Origin: Coleofasciculaceae cyanobacterium RL_1_1
GTDB lineage: Bacteria > Cyanobacteriota > Cyanobacteriia > Cyanobacteriales > Geitlerinemataceae
DNA length: 35,071 bases
Direction of reading: 5' to 3'
Assembly (NCBI GenBank): GCA_012033105.1
Contig: JAAUPN010000012.1
Span: forward strand, 1-35,071
The position numbers were made by a program, and so were the translations under genes. Below the pieces are notes generated by a model, which was not told the origin of the DNA, made no database searches, and was given only the letters and a program-made list of their open reading frames with translations. Positions 26,115 to 33,895 of the stretch are shown one piece after another. Every line of letters starts with the position of its first letter. Position 1 is the first letter of the stretch.

Positions 26115-26357
26115 ATGTCTGAACTTCCTTCCTCTCCCTCCGTCTCGGAAGACGCGATCGCCGAGACGCCCCCCTCTCCCGAGGCAGTCTCTTCGTCCAC
26201 GCCCCCGATCGCATCCCCCTCCGAACCGAAGCCCAGCTACGTCAAACTCGCCATGCGAAACATGGTGCGCAAGGGCAGTAAGTCACTCTTTCACTTTGGG
26301 TTAACCACGGCTGGACTGCTGGGCGTTTTAGTGGGTCTTGCCTACCTAACCCGCTAA
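26115..26357 (+). CDS. DUF3285 family small membrane protein
   Basis: The product is 80 residues from the ATG at 26115. An acidic, Ser/Pro-rich N-terminus (MSELPSSPSVSEDAIAETPP) is followed by the conserved core PSYVKLAMRNMVRKGSKSLF and a single C-terminal helix (FGLTTAGLLGVLVGLAYLTR). I recognise this as DUF3285, found across cyanobacteria, often just upstream of ybeY as here. Function is unknown; the helix suggests a membrane-bound protein. ybeY begins 44 nt downstream. Confidence 0.82.
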   Translation: MSELPSSPSVSEDAIAETPPSPEAVSSSTPPIASPSEPKPSYVKLAMRNMVRKGSKSLFHFGLTTAGLLGVLVGLAYLTR

Positions 26358-26401
26358 CGCTCTCCTATTTTCTGTCCTTACATCATCGCCCTCGATCTAC
26401 G

Positions 26402-26938
26402 ATGTCTATCCCGCACCAATCGATCTCCTGTGAAATTGACATTATTGTGAGTCCGGAGACCCACGCGAGCCAACTCGAAGCCAGCGGCGAACTCGATGTG
26501 CCGGATCTTTGGGTCAATCGTCTTGAGCAGTGGTTGATCTTACTGGCGGATGACTTACCTCCGGCGATCGCCTATGAAGTTAGCCTACAGTTCACCGATG
26601 ATCAGGAGGTACGCGAACTTAATGCGGCCTATCGTCAGCAGGATCGCCCGACAGATGTTTTGTCCTTCGCAGCGATCGATGCAGATTTACCGCGATCGCC
26701 CGATCTACCCTTTTGTCTGGGGGATATCATTATCTCAGTGGAGACCGCCGAGCGACAGGCCGCCGAACGTGATCACACGCTCACCGAGGAGCTAATCTGG
26801 CTCGCTGCGCACGGTCTACTTCACTTACTGGGTTGGGATCATCCCGATGAAACCAGTTTACGCACCATGCTTGAACAACAGGATCGGTTACTCCAGGCGA
26901 TCGGCTACTCGATTCAGTACGACGAATCTATTCCGTAA
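26402..26938 (+). CDS. ybeY: rRNA maturation endoribonuclease YbeY
   Basis: This 178-residue metalloenzyme acts in 16S rRNA 3'-end maturation and ribosome quality control. The zinc-binding motif HGLLHLLGWDH has its three histidines at H137, H141 and H147. Upstream family features are ELNAAYRQQDRPTDVLSFA and CLGDIIISVETAERQAAERD. The length is normal for cyanobacteria, with a short N-terminal extension. It is followed by dgkA about 150 nt downstream, an order common in cyanobacteria. Confidence 0.95.
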   Translation: MSIPHQSISCEIDIIVSPETHASQLEASGELDVPDLWVNRLEQWLILLADDLPPAIAYEVSLQFTDDQEVRELNAAYRQQDRPTDVLSFAAIDADLPRSPDLPFCLGDIIISVETAERQAAERDHTLTEELIWLAAHGLLHLLGWDHPDETSLRTMLEQQDRLLQAIGYSIQYDESIP

Positions 26939-27084
26939 AATTACAGGTATAGGATTGTTCTGCAAAACCTGACGATGATCCGATCTTCAGCCAACCGATT
27001 TTCGGCGCAGTGTTATTCTGCAAAGACTGTGCGTGAGGTGCTGCAACGACCCTGCTCTATTTGACTCGATATTAGAGGCTCGCT

Positions 27085-27579
27085 ATGCCGTCTTCGCAAC
27101 CACCACCATCATCAAGACCGCCAGGAATAACAGATCGAGTGGTGTTGCCATTGCCCGAATTCACAGCGAAGATCGTACGATCAAACCAGTCCTCCTGGAA
27201 AGTTGCCACCAATGTCTTTGTCAGCTTTCGCTATGCCTGGAGCGGTATCACCTACTCCTTTCAGACCCAACGCAATTTTCGGGTTCATGTGGTTGTGGGT
27301 CTGTGTACTCTGAGTCTCTGCCTGTGGTTGGGACTCCCGAGTACAACAATGGCGATCGTCACGTTAACGATCGGCGTTATTTTGGCCTTAGAACTGCTCA
27401 ATACCGCGATCGAGGCCATCGTCGATCTATGCGTGGGGCAGACCTATCACAATCTGGCAAAAATCGCGAAAGATTGTGCAGCTGGCGCGGTGTTACTGGC
27501 CGCGATCACAGCGATTGGCGTCGCCTGTGCCTTAATTCTTCCAGCTCTCATGGATCGCCTGTTCGCGCTATTGAGGTAG
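27085..27579 (+). CDS. dgkA: Diacylglycerol kinase family membrane protein
   Basis: The 164-residue product has an N-terminal soluble stretch of about 45 residues and then the small DgkA/undecaprenol kinase fold: FRYAWSGITYSFQTQRNFRV, two helices (about 70-110), the catalytic glutamate motif LELLNTAIEAIVDL, AKIAKDCAAGAVLLAAI, and a third helix. It phosphorylates a lipid alcohol (diacylglycerol or undecaprenol) at the membrane with ATP. It follows ybeY, as in many cyanobacteria, and precedes GDPD by 78 nt on the same strand. Confidence 0.92.
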   Translation: MPSSQPPPSSRPPGITDRVVLPLPEFTAKIVRSNQSSWKVATNVFVSFRYAWSGITYSFQTQRNFRVHVVVGLCTLSLCLWLGLPSTTMAIVTLTIGVILALELLNTAIEAIVDLCVGQTYHNLAKIAKDCAAGAVLLAAITAIGVACALILPALMDRLFALLR

Positions 27580-27657
27580 TGTCGGCTCCGGGCTCCGATC
27601 TCACCTCGCTTGATATCATCGTCTTTCGACCTTCCTCTCGGTCTCTTGGTGCATCCC

Positions 27658-28470
27658 ATGACCTCAGAAACCCAGGCCGTTCCCCAATCATCTCCCAAGC
27701 CATCGATCTTGCCTCCCTTTGTGGATGTGATCGCCCACCGGGGCTACTCTGCCGGTGCGCCGGAAAATACAATTATTGCCTTTGAACAAGCGATCGAGTT
27801 GGGAGCACGTTCGATCGAGCTTGATATTCAGTGGACGCGGGATAATGTCCCGGTTGTGACGCATGATCCCAGTTTGGGACGCACGATCGCCGGGATCGGC
27901 AGGATTGCCGATTTAACCTGGACAGAACTCCAGGAATGTGATGCGGGGAGTTGGTTTAATGCCGAATTTAGCGATCAGCGGGTTCCGAGCTTTGAGCAGG
28001 TATTGCAGCATGTGCAACGCTTGCCAGGTCAATTATTCCTCGATCTCAAACCCTATTGTCAGTGGTCTGATGAACGGATCGCACTGTTATTGGAGTTGAT
28101 TGATCGCTACCACTGGCGTGATCGCAGTGTGGCTTGCTCGTTCGATCCGGATGTGGCCGATCGCTTTAATGCAGATATTCTTCACCCGATGGCGATCGGC
28201 TACAGCCTCACGAGCGCGGAGAGCTTTGACGAACTCCTGCCACGCGCTACTACCGCCGGTGCTGCGCTGGTCTCTGCCTACGATATGTTGTTGGCCGATC
28301 CGGACTTAATTTGGGAAGCCCATGCCGCTGGGCTTGAAATTGTCGCCTGGACGGTAGATCAACTGGAAGACTTGCAGCGGCTCTCAGACTTTGGCATCGA
28401 TCGCGTGATCACAAATCGCCTGTTACCCAAAACGATAGCGATGACAACCATCGAAACAGCAGAACCTTGA
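27658..28470 (+). CDS. Glycerophosphodiester phosphodiesterase
   Basis: The product is 270 residues from the ATG at 27658. GDPD domain signatures are VIAHRG (H27, R28), APENT, the metal-binding pair ELD (E54, D56) and VVTHDPSLGRT (H69), FLDLKP, and WTVDQLEDLQRLSDFGIDRV near the end. It hydrolyses glycerophosphodiesters to glycerol-3-phosphate and an alcohol, using a divalent metal in a TIM barrel. No signal peptide is present, so it is probably cytoplasmic. It follows dgkA closely, so a lipid-turnover operon is plausible. An upstream in-frame start at 27610 is less likely. Confidence 0.92.
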   Translation: MTSETQAVPQSSPKPSILPPFVDVIAHRGYSAGAPENTIIAFEQAIELGARSIELDIQWTRDNVPVVTHDPSLGRTIAGIGRIADLTWTELQECDAGSWFNAEFSDQRVPSFEQVLQHVQRLPGQLFLDLKPYCQWSDERIALLLELIDRYHWRDRSVACSFDPDVADRFNADILHPMAIGYSLTSAESFDELLPRATTAGAALVSAYDMLLADPDLIWEAHAAGLEIVAWTVDQLEDLQRLSDFGIDRVITNRLLPKTIAMTTIETAEP

Positions 28471-28525
28471 TCAAAGTCGCCCACCGCGACATTGGAGTCA
28501 ACACGCAAATCGATGGATCGCCGAA

Positions 28526-28566
28526 CGTCAGACCTTTGAGCTTTCCAGAAACTCGCAGGTCTGACG
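28526..28566. terminator. Hairpin between convergent GDPD and phosphorylase genes
   Basis: The 10-bp arms CGTCAGACCT (28526-28535) and AGGTCTGACG (28557-28566) enclose a 21-nt loop between two convergent genes. No T run is visible on either side, so it is terminator-like by position only. Confidence 0.5.
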
Positions 28567-28601
28567 AAATCTGCTTAGACGTTAAGAGTTTGCCCAGAGA
28601 A

Positions 28602-31148
28602 TCAAGCCCGGTTCGTGGGCATTACCCAGGAGGGGATGCTGTGGTAGGAGACGCAGCGAAAGCCCCCGGAAGCCGCTGGAATCATAGGAAATGTGGTTGT
28701 GTAGACGGCATTGTTACCATCTTGGCCTTGATAATCCATCGGGATCGGCGAACCATCGACGATATTGCCCGAATCATCGATCGCCCCTTGGTACAGTTCC
28801 ACACGTACATCCTCCGGCTTCAATCCCGCCAGATTAATCCGCGCTTTTACCGGGATCTCTTGCAAGACTTGAACGTCCGATGCTTGAGCGATATCGATGT
28901 GTTCGATTTTAATGTCGTACCAGCGTTCCGCTATCATGTGCTTCCAGTGCGCCAAGTCCTTAGCCGGTTGGAAATTATTGGCAGACATGGCATGACAGCG
29001 ATCGCTCACCGGGAAGTAAGCTTGACGCGCATAATCCTTCACCATACGTGCTGTATTAAAGAACGGGCAGTTCAAGCGAATCGCATCCTTCATCTTGGCC
29101 ACCCAGCCGCGCGGTAAGCCATTATCGCGATCGTAAAACAGCGGGATCACTTCTTGCTCGAACAGATCGTATAGATCATTCGCTTCGACCTCATCTTGAT
29201 AGTCGGGATCGTCATACATTTCACCATGACCGATCGCCCAGCCCGTACGGACATAATCCGCCTCATCCCACCAGCCATCGAGGATACTCAAATTCGGCAG
29301 GCCGTTCATCGCCGCTTTCATGCCGCTCGTTCCCGACGCCTCACGCGGACGGCGCGGCGTATTCATCCAAACATCACACCCGGCCACCATAACCCGCGAC
29401 ATTTCAATGTCGTAATTCGGCAGAAAGACGAGGGAGTCCTGCATGTTCTCCTCATGGATGAAGTGAACAATCTTACGGATCAGTTCTTTGCCTGGAATAT
29501 CCTTCGGATGAGCTTTACCCGCAATCACAAACTGCACCGGGCGATTTGTATCATGCATGATGCGCTTGATGCGATCGACATCGCGCAAAAATAGCGTCGC
29601 TCGTTTATACGTGGCAAACCGTCGGGCAAAGCCGATCGTCAACGCCGACGGATTGAGCGCTTCTGAAGCAGACTTCAGCTCCATCTGGGATGCACCCCGC
29701 TCCTTAGCACACTTCACCAACCACTCACGGGAAAACATCACCAACTCTTGGCGACGCTGCTCATGGTTGCGCCACAGTTCCTCATCGGGGATTAAGTCGA
29801 TGCGCTTCCACAACTCGGTGTTATTTGTGCCGCTCATCGCCCAGTCTTCGCCCAGATAGCGGCTATACAAATCCTGCGTTTCCTTCGCAACACAGGACTG
29901 AGCATGAACGCCATTCGTCACCGCAAAGATCGGCACTTCTTCCGTCGGTACGCCTTCCCAGAGATGCTGAAACATCCCGCGCGAGACCTCGCCGTGGAGC
30001 TGTGCCACGCCGTTAATCGAGCTGGACATGCGAATCGCCAGGATCGCCATATTCAACGGCGCACTGAAATCACCGGTATTTTCACGACCGAGGGCGAGAA
30101 ATTCCTCACGCGGTAAGCCGAAAATATTGGCATACTCCCCGAGGTAGTACATCACCATGTCTGGCGGAAACAGATCGAAGCCCGCAGGAACCGGCGTGTG
30201 CGTCGTAAATAAGCTGGACGAGATCACCATCTGGCGTGCCTCTTCAAAGCTCAGACCCGACGTTTGAACCAGCATTCGGATGCGTTCAAGCGCCATAAAG
30301 GCGGCATGGCCTTCATTCATGTGGTAGGCCGTAACATTCAAGCCCAGGGCATCGAGGAGACGGACGCCACCGATCCCCAGCATGATCTCCTGGTGCATCC
30401 GTAGGTCTTTGTCACCGCCGTAGAGCTGGTCGGTGATGTCTTGGTCGTAGCGGTTGTTTGGCTCGATGTTGGTGTCGAGCAGGTAAAGGGCGACGGTTCC
30501 GACGTGAACTTGCCAAGCGCGGGCATAGACGCGGCGACCGGGGTAGTCGATCGAGATGCGCAGCTCGGAGCCGTCGGCATTTTTGATCAGTTCGAGAGGC
30601 AGGTTGTAAAAGTCGTTAATCGGGTATTTTTCTTGCTGCCAGCCATCGGCGTTGAGGTACTGGGCGAAGTAGCCTTCTTGGTAGAGCAGACCGATCCCCA
30701 CCAGTGGCAAACCTAAATCACTGGCGGATTTGAGGTGATCCCCGGCCAGGACGCCGAGGCCACCGGAGTAAATCGGTAGGGATTTAACAAGGCCAAATTC
30801 GGCGGAAAAATAGGCATAGCATTCGTCGCTGTCTTCGGCGGATTTGCCCCGCTGGGTTTTATACCAGGTGCGATTTGTGAGGTAGCGATCGAGTTCTTGG
30901 GTGGCGCGGTGTATGTGCGCGATGAAGCCTTCATCAGCGGCAGCGGCACGGAGTCGATCTTGGGAAATTGTCCCGAGCATCAGAACGGGATTGTGGTTGC
31001 TCGATTCCCAGAGGTCGCGATCGAGGCGTTGAAAAAGCCCTTTGATCTCGTTATTCCAATCCCAGTAGAGGTTGTGCGCGAGTTTGCGAAGTGGCTCAAG
31101 ACTGGCGGGAATGGACGGCGAGACGTTGAACTGAAATATCGGTTGCAT
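28602..31148 (-). CDS. glgP: Alpha-glucan (glycogen) phosphorylase, GT35
   Basis: This 848-residue PLP-dependent enzyme releases glucose-1-phosphate from glycogen. Visible features are SAEFGLVKSLPIYSGGLGVL near residue 115, YHMNEGHAAFMALERI, TTHTPVPAGFDLF, VTNGVH, the nucleotide and phosphate region IGFARRFATYKRATL, and the PLP lysine in EASGTSGMKAAMNG (about K611). This is the shorter, GlgP-like subfamily (alpha-glucan phosphorylase of the TIGR02094 type), not the mammalian-like long form. It acts in the cytoplasm in mobilising storage glycogen at night. The frame is intact. The upstream neighbour diverges, so it is probably transcribed alone. Confidence 0.94.
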   Translation of the reverse strand: MQPIFQFNVSPSIPASLEPLRKLAHNLYWDWNNEIKGLFQRLDRDLWESSNHNPVLMLGTISQDRLRAAAADEGFIAHIHRATQELDRYLTNRTWYKTQRGKSAEDSDECYAYFSAEFGLVKSLPIYSGGLGVLAGDHLKSASDLGLPLVGIGLLYQEGYFAQYLNADGWQQEKYPINDFYNLPLELIKNADGSELRISIDYPGRRVYARAWQVHVGTVALYLLDTNIEPNNRYDQDITDQLYGGDKDLRMHQEIMLGIGGVRLLDALGLNVTAYHMNEGHAAFMALERIRMLVQTSGLSFEEARQMVISSSLFTTHTPVPAGFDLFPPDMVMYYLGEYANIFGLPREEFLALGRENTGDFSAPLNMAILAIRMSSSINGVAQLHGEVSRGMFQHLWEGVPTEEVPIFAVTNGVHAQSCVAKETQDLYSRYLGEDWAMSGTNNTELWKRIDLIPDEELWRNHEQRRQELVMFSREWLVKCAKERGASQMELKSASEALNPSALTIGFARRFATYKRATLFLRDVDRIKRIMHDTNRPVQFVIAGKAHPKDIPGKELIRKIVHFIHEENMQDSLVFLPNYDIEMSRVMVAGCDVWMNTPRRPREASGTSGMKAAMNGLPNLSILDGWWDEADYVRTGWAIGHGEMYDDPDYQDEVEANDLYDLFEQEVIPLFYDRDNGLPRGWVAKMKDAIRLNCPFFNTARMVKDYARQAYFPVSDRCHAMSANNFQPAKDLAHWKHMIAERWYDIKIEHIDIAQASDVQVLQEIPVKARINLAGLKPEDVRVELYQGAIDDSGNIVDGSPIPMDYQGQDGNNAVYTTTFPMIPAASGGFRCVSYHSIPSWVMPTNRA

Positions 31149-31572
31149 ATCGTCTGTAATTCTCTCTATCGCTGAATGCGGCGTTAGTTAACGGAGTCGT
31201 CAAGGTGAAGCGTAGCGCGACCGACCAGATCGCTGAGACACAACGCCCCATTACCTAATAAATGATGTCCGTCTTAATTTTGAAGCCCGATCGCGGATCT
31301 GGCCCCGGAGCTTAATAGAAGCTTATTCATTGTGATTTCATTACACATACCGAAACGCTATAGACCGAGCCCTGCGATGTAGATGTAGGGTTAAGCCCAA
31401 GCAGGAGAAGAACGGAAACTTTTTCGGTCTGTTTGCGATCTCAATAGCGGTTATGGGTGGTCACCGTGCTGCATTTTCCAGGCTGAACTATCCTCGAAGA
31501 GGAAGACAACTGTTTTTGTTGCGTCTCCGTTTCATTGCTACTGTATCTGTGCCGTAAGAGTGGTATATCCAT
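31149..31572. other. Divergent spacer between glgP and the DUF928 gene
   Basis: This 424-bp spacer holds the promoters of two diverging genes. I see no gene or strong terminator. A TGTG-N9-CACA element (31331-31347) loosely resembles a CRP-type site, but its spacing is off by one, so I do not call it. AT-rich segments near 31310-31350 are possible promoter locations. Confidence 0.35.
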
Positions 31573-32432
31573 ATGTCCCCGCGCCAATCCTTTGCCTTGC
31601 GCCTTGCCACGACGTTGTTTTGTTTCTCCGGAATACTGATCACGTCTCCGGCTCAGGCCGTCTTCTTTAATCCACCCGGAAATCAGATTCCATCGTCAAT
31701 CGGCGGAAATTCCCGTCGGGGTGGCTGTGCGGTTGATGAAGTGGAAACAGAAGTGGAAGCACTGGTGGCGCCGGTGGAGGCGGAACAAACGGTTGCGTTT
31801 TTGCCGATCGTACCCAATCCGAGTCGTGTGGTCGCGCTCACAACCCAAGCCTCAACCCCTCTTTGGGTTTACGTACCGCCGACCCGCGCCCAGAGCGCTG
31901 AATTTTCACTGTTTGATAACGTGACGAATCGCTTTGTGTATTCCGGCAGATTTGCGATCGAGACGACGGGCATTTACCAAATTAATCTTCCCGATCGCCT
32001 TGAACTCAACGTCGATCAACCCACAGCCCCCCAAGATTACACCTGGTTTATTGACCTGGTCTGCGAACCCAATAATCCAGCCGCGAATTTATCCCACACG
32101 GGAACACTAAAACGAGTAGCGCCGAATTCTTTGAGTCCGGATTTTGAGTCATCGTTAGATCAGGCTGTTGATCCGCTCGATCGTGCCAACGTGTACGGCA
32201 ATTATGGGCTGTGGCTGGATCTGGTGGCGGCTGTCGTCGAGAAACGTGAGACGATGGCGCTGGCGGATGTGATGCGGTTGATACGGCCTGGTACGGTGTG
32301 TTAGAGGTGGCCTTGCCCGTCGCTGAACGCGATGATATCGATCGCGATCAACAGCTCAAATTACTCCTAGATGCGGATCTATTCACGGCTGAGATGACCG
32401 AAATTTCCTTAGAGCCAGATACGGACTTCTAA
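31573..32432 (+). CDS. DUF928 family exported protein (frame-disrupted)
   Basis: A signal peptide (MSPRQSFALRLATTLFCFSG, cleavage near AQAVFF) opens a protein with RRGGCAVDEVETEVEALVAP, TTQASTPLWVYVPPT, FSLFDNVTNRFVYSGRFAIE, QDYTWFIDLVCE and DRANVYGNYGLWLDLVAAVV, the DUF928 pattern of cyanobacterial exported proteins. The frame stops at 32304, but restoring one G near 32271 (GTGATG to GTGGATG) continues DAVDTAWYGVLEVALPVAER and LLLDADLFTAEMTEISLEPD to TAA at 32430-32432. The full length would be about 286 residues. Function is unknown; such genes often accompany CHAT-domain proteins, none of which is here. A glycosyltransferase follows. Confidence 0.8.
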
Positions 32433-32518
32433 ACGGGATCGTCTTGAAGCCTGAACGCCTGACCGTAATCTGGCAAGGTTCTATTCGCTCCAATCTGTAT
32501 GATCCGTGTGAATTTGAT

Positions 32519-33485
32519 ATGACCGTAGCTTCGGAAGGGCTTGCGCTATCTCCCATGACCCCATGGCCCCAGGTATCCGTTATTGTTCCGGCATATAACG
32601 GCGAGCATGATATCCATGAAACGATCGACTGTCTGCTGGCGCAGGACTATCCGAGCGATCGCGTCGAGTTTCTCATCGTCGATAATCACAGCCGCGATCG
32701 AACCCCTGACGTGATCGAACGGTACGCCCGCGATCACGACAACCTGTTTTTACTCCGTGAAGATCAGATCCAAAGCTCCTACGCCGCTCGCAATACTGGC
32801 ATTCGTCACGCCAAATACGATCTGCTCGCCTTCACCGATGCCGATTGTCTCCCCGAACCCCACTGGCTACGCGACCTAATGGCTGCATTTCGCGATCCCG
32901 AGATTGGCCTCGTCGCCGGTCAGATCTGTGCCCTGACGCCGCAAACACTGCTCGAACGCTTCGCCGAACAGAACGAAGTGCTATCGCAAAAGTACACCCT
33001 CGCCCATTCGTTTTGTCCCTACGGTCAAACGGCAAATCTCGCGGTGCGGCGAGCGATTTTCGATCGCGTCGGTCTCTTTCGCCCGTACCTCACCACGGGG
33101 GGCGATGCGGATTTTTGCTGGCGGGCTTTGCGGGAAACGGAAACTCGTATTGAGCTAGCACCAACAGCGATCGTGCGTCACCGCCACCGCTCAACTCTAG
33201 AAGAACTCCGCAAACAGTGGTATCGCTACGGGGTCTCGAATCGCTATTTGCATCAGTTGCATGGTACTGCGTTGGCGCGATCGCGAGGTGCTAGGGGATA
33301 TGGTGCGTCCTTTGTTACGTTGGTTGTTGAGAGAAGTGCCACGCGAGATGGTGCGATCGCTGCGCGGGCAGGGTAGTTGGGTAACATTTTGGTCAACGCC
33401 AATTTTGTTGTATACCGGCTATTGGCGATCGCGTGGACAGCAGGAGGCACAGTTGCCGGATAAGGCTCACGAAATTGCTATGTAA
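32519..33485 (+). CDS. Family 2 glycosyltransferase (frame-disrupted near C-terminus)
   Basis: The GT-A domain starts VSVIVPAYNGEHDIHETIDC, with the nucleotide-binding VEFLIVDNHSRDRTPDVI and the metal-binding DAD in LLAFTDADCLPEPHW. It continues with GLVAGQICAL, LTTGGDADFCWRAL and RKQWYRYGVSNRYLHQLHG. The frame then degenerates after about 33260, ending at 33376. A continuing frame reads EVLGDMVRPLLRWLLREVPR and SLRGQGSWVTFWSTPILL, ending DKAHEIAM at 33485, so one extra base (or four) lies near 33262-33285, within a HIP1-containing stretch. The start may be 32519, 32555 or 32444. It transfers a sugar to an unknown acceptor, plausibly for cell-envelope polysaccharide. Confidence 0.83.
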
Positions 33486-33557
33486 AATTGTCACATCATT
33501 TTGTCGTCACGTAACTATAGCAAAAAACGATTTTCTTAGGACTCATCGAAAAAAGCT

Positions 33558-33617
33558 GAGAGCACTGAGCGGAGTCGTTGGCGTAGCCTTCGCGCAGCGA
33601 ATAGTGCGGTTTTCAAC
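33558..33617 (+). repeat. Dispersed repeat, degenerate copy with internal insertion
   Basis: GAGAGCACTGAGCGGAGTCG (33558-33577) matches the middle of the 40-bp repeat, and GTGCGGTTTTCAA (from 33604) matches its right flank at copy A. Between them lie 26 bases including GCGTAGCCTTCGCGCAGCGA, a motif common in cyanobacterial intergenic repeats. Confidence 0.5.
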
Positions 33618-33738
33618 TTAGACGAGAGTATCCTAATACAATCGGTTTCTGCTATATCGTCACGTAACTTTAAATGTAATCTTATAGTTGGTTCAATCAA
33701 AAACAAAACACATTGACTCTGCTCTGCTTTTTGGCGAA

Positions 33739-33778
33739 CCGCGTTTCGACTTCGCTCAACGCTCTCAAAGTGTTCTGA
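33739..33778 (-). repeat. Dispersed 40-bp repeat, copy B
   Basis: On the minus strand this copy reads TCAGAACACTTTGAGAGCG and ends GTCGAAACGCGG, differing from copy A at 17931-17970 by two bases in 40. It lies about 120 bp upstream of the methyltransferase start. Confidence 0.75.
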
Positions 33779-33895
33779 GAATAATTGAATTGACTCTAAC
33801 TCTGGTTTGATTTTGGAAATTTGTCGCACTGATTCCCGTATTATTCGCTACGCTCATCATCCATTCTTCGCCACTACTGCATTACCGAAAAATTC

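Larger units (their letters stand above)
33486..33895. other. Repeat-bearing spacer before the DNA methyltransferase gene
   Basis: This 410-bp spacer has no convincing gene. It holds a degenerate repeat copy (33558-33617) and repeat copy B (33739-33778). The segment between them is AT-rich. A short leftward frame over the repeats (33536-33829) shows no protein-like features. Confidence 0.6.

Noticed and set aside
28467-29859. Rightward frames over the phosphorylase gene
   Set aside because: The phosphorylase is complete at 848 residues; the His/Arg-rich antisense products are shadows.
31331-31347. CRP-like TGTG-N9-CACA site ahead of the DUF928 gene
   Set aside because: The half-site spacing is one base too long for the TGTGA-N6-TCACA consensus and no supporting promoter is clear.
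33536-33829. 97-residue leftward frame before the methyltransferase
   Set aside because: It runs through two copies of a non-coding dispersed repeat and has no family features.
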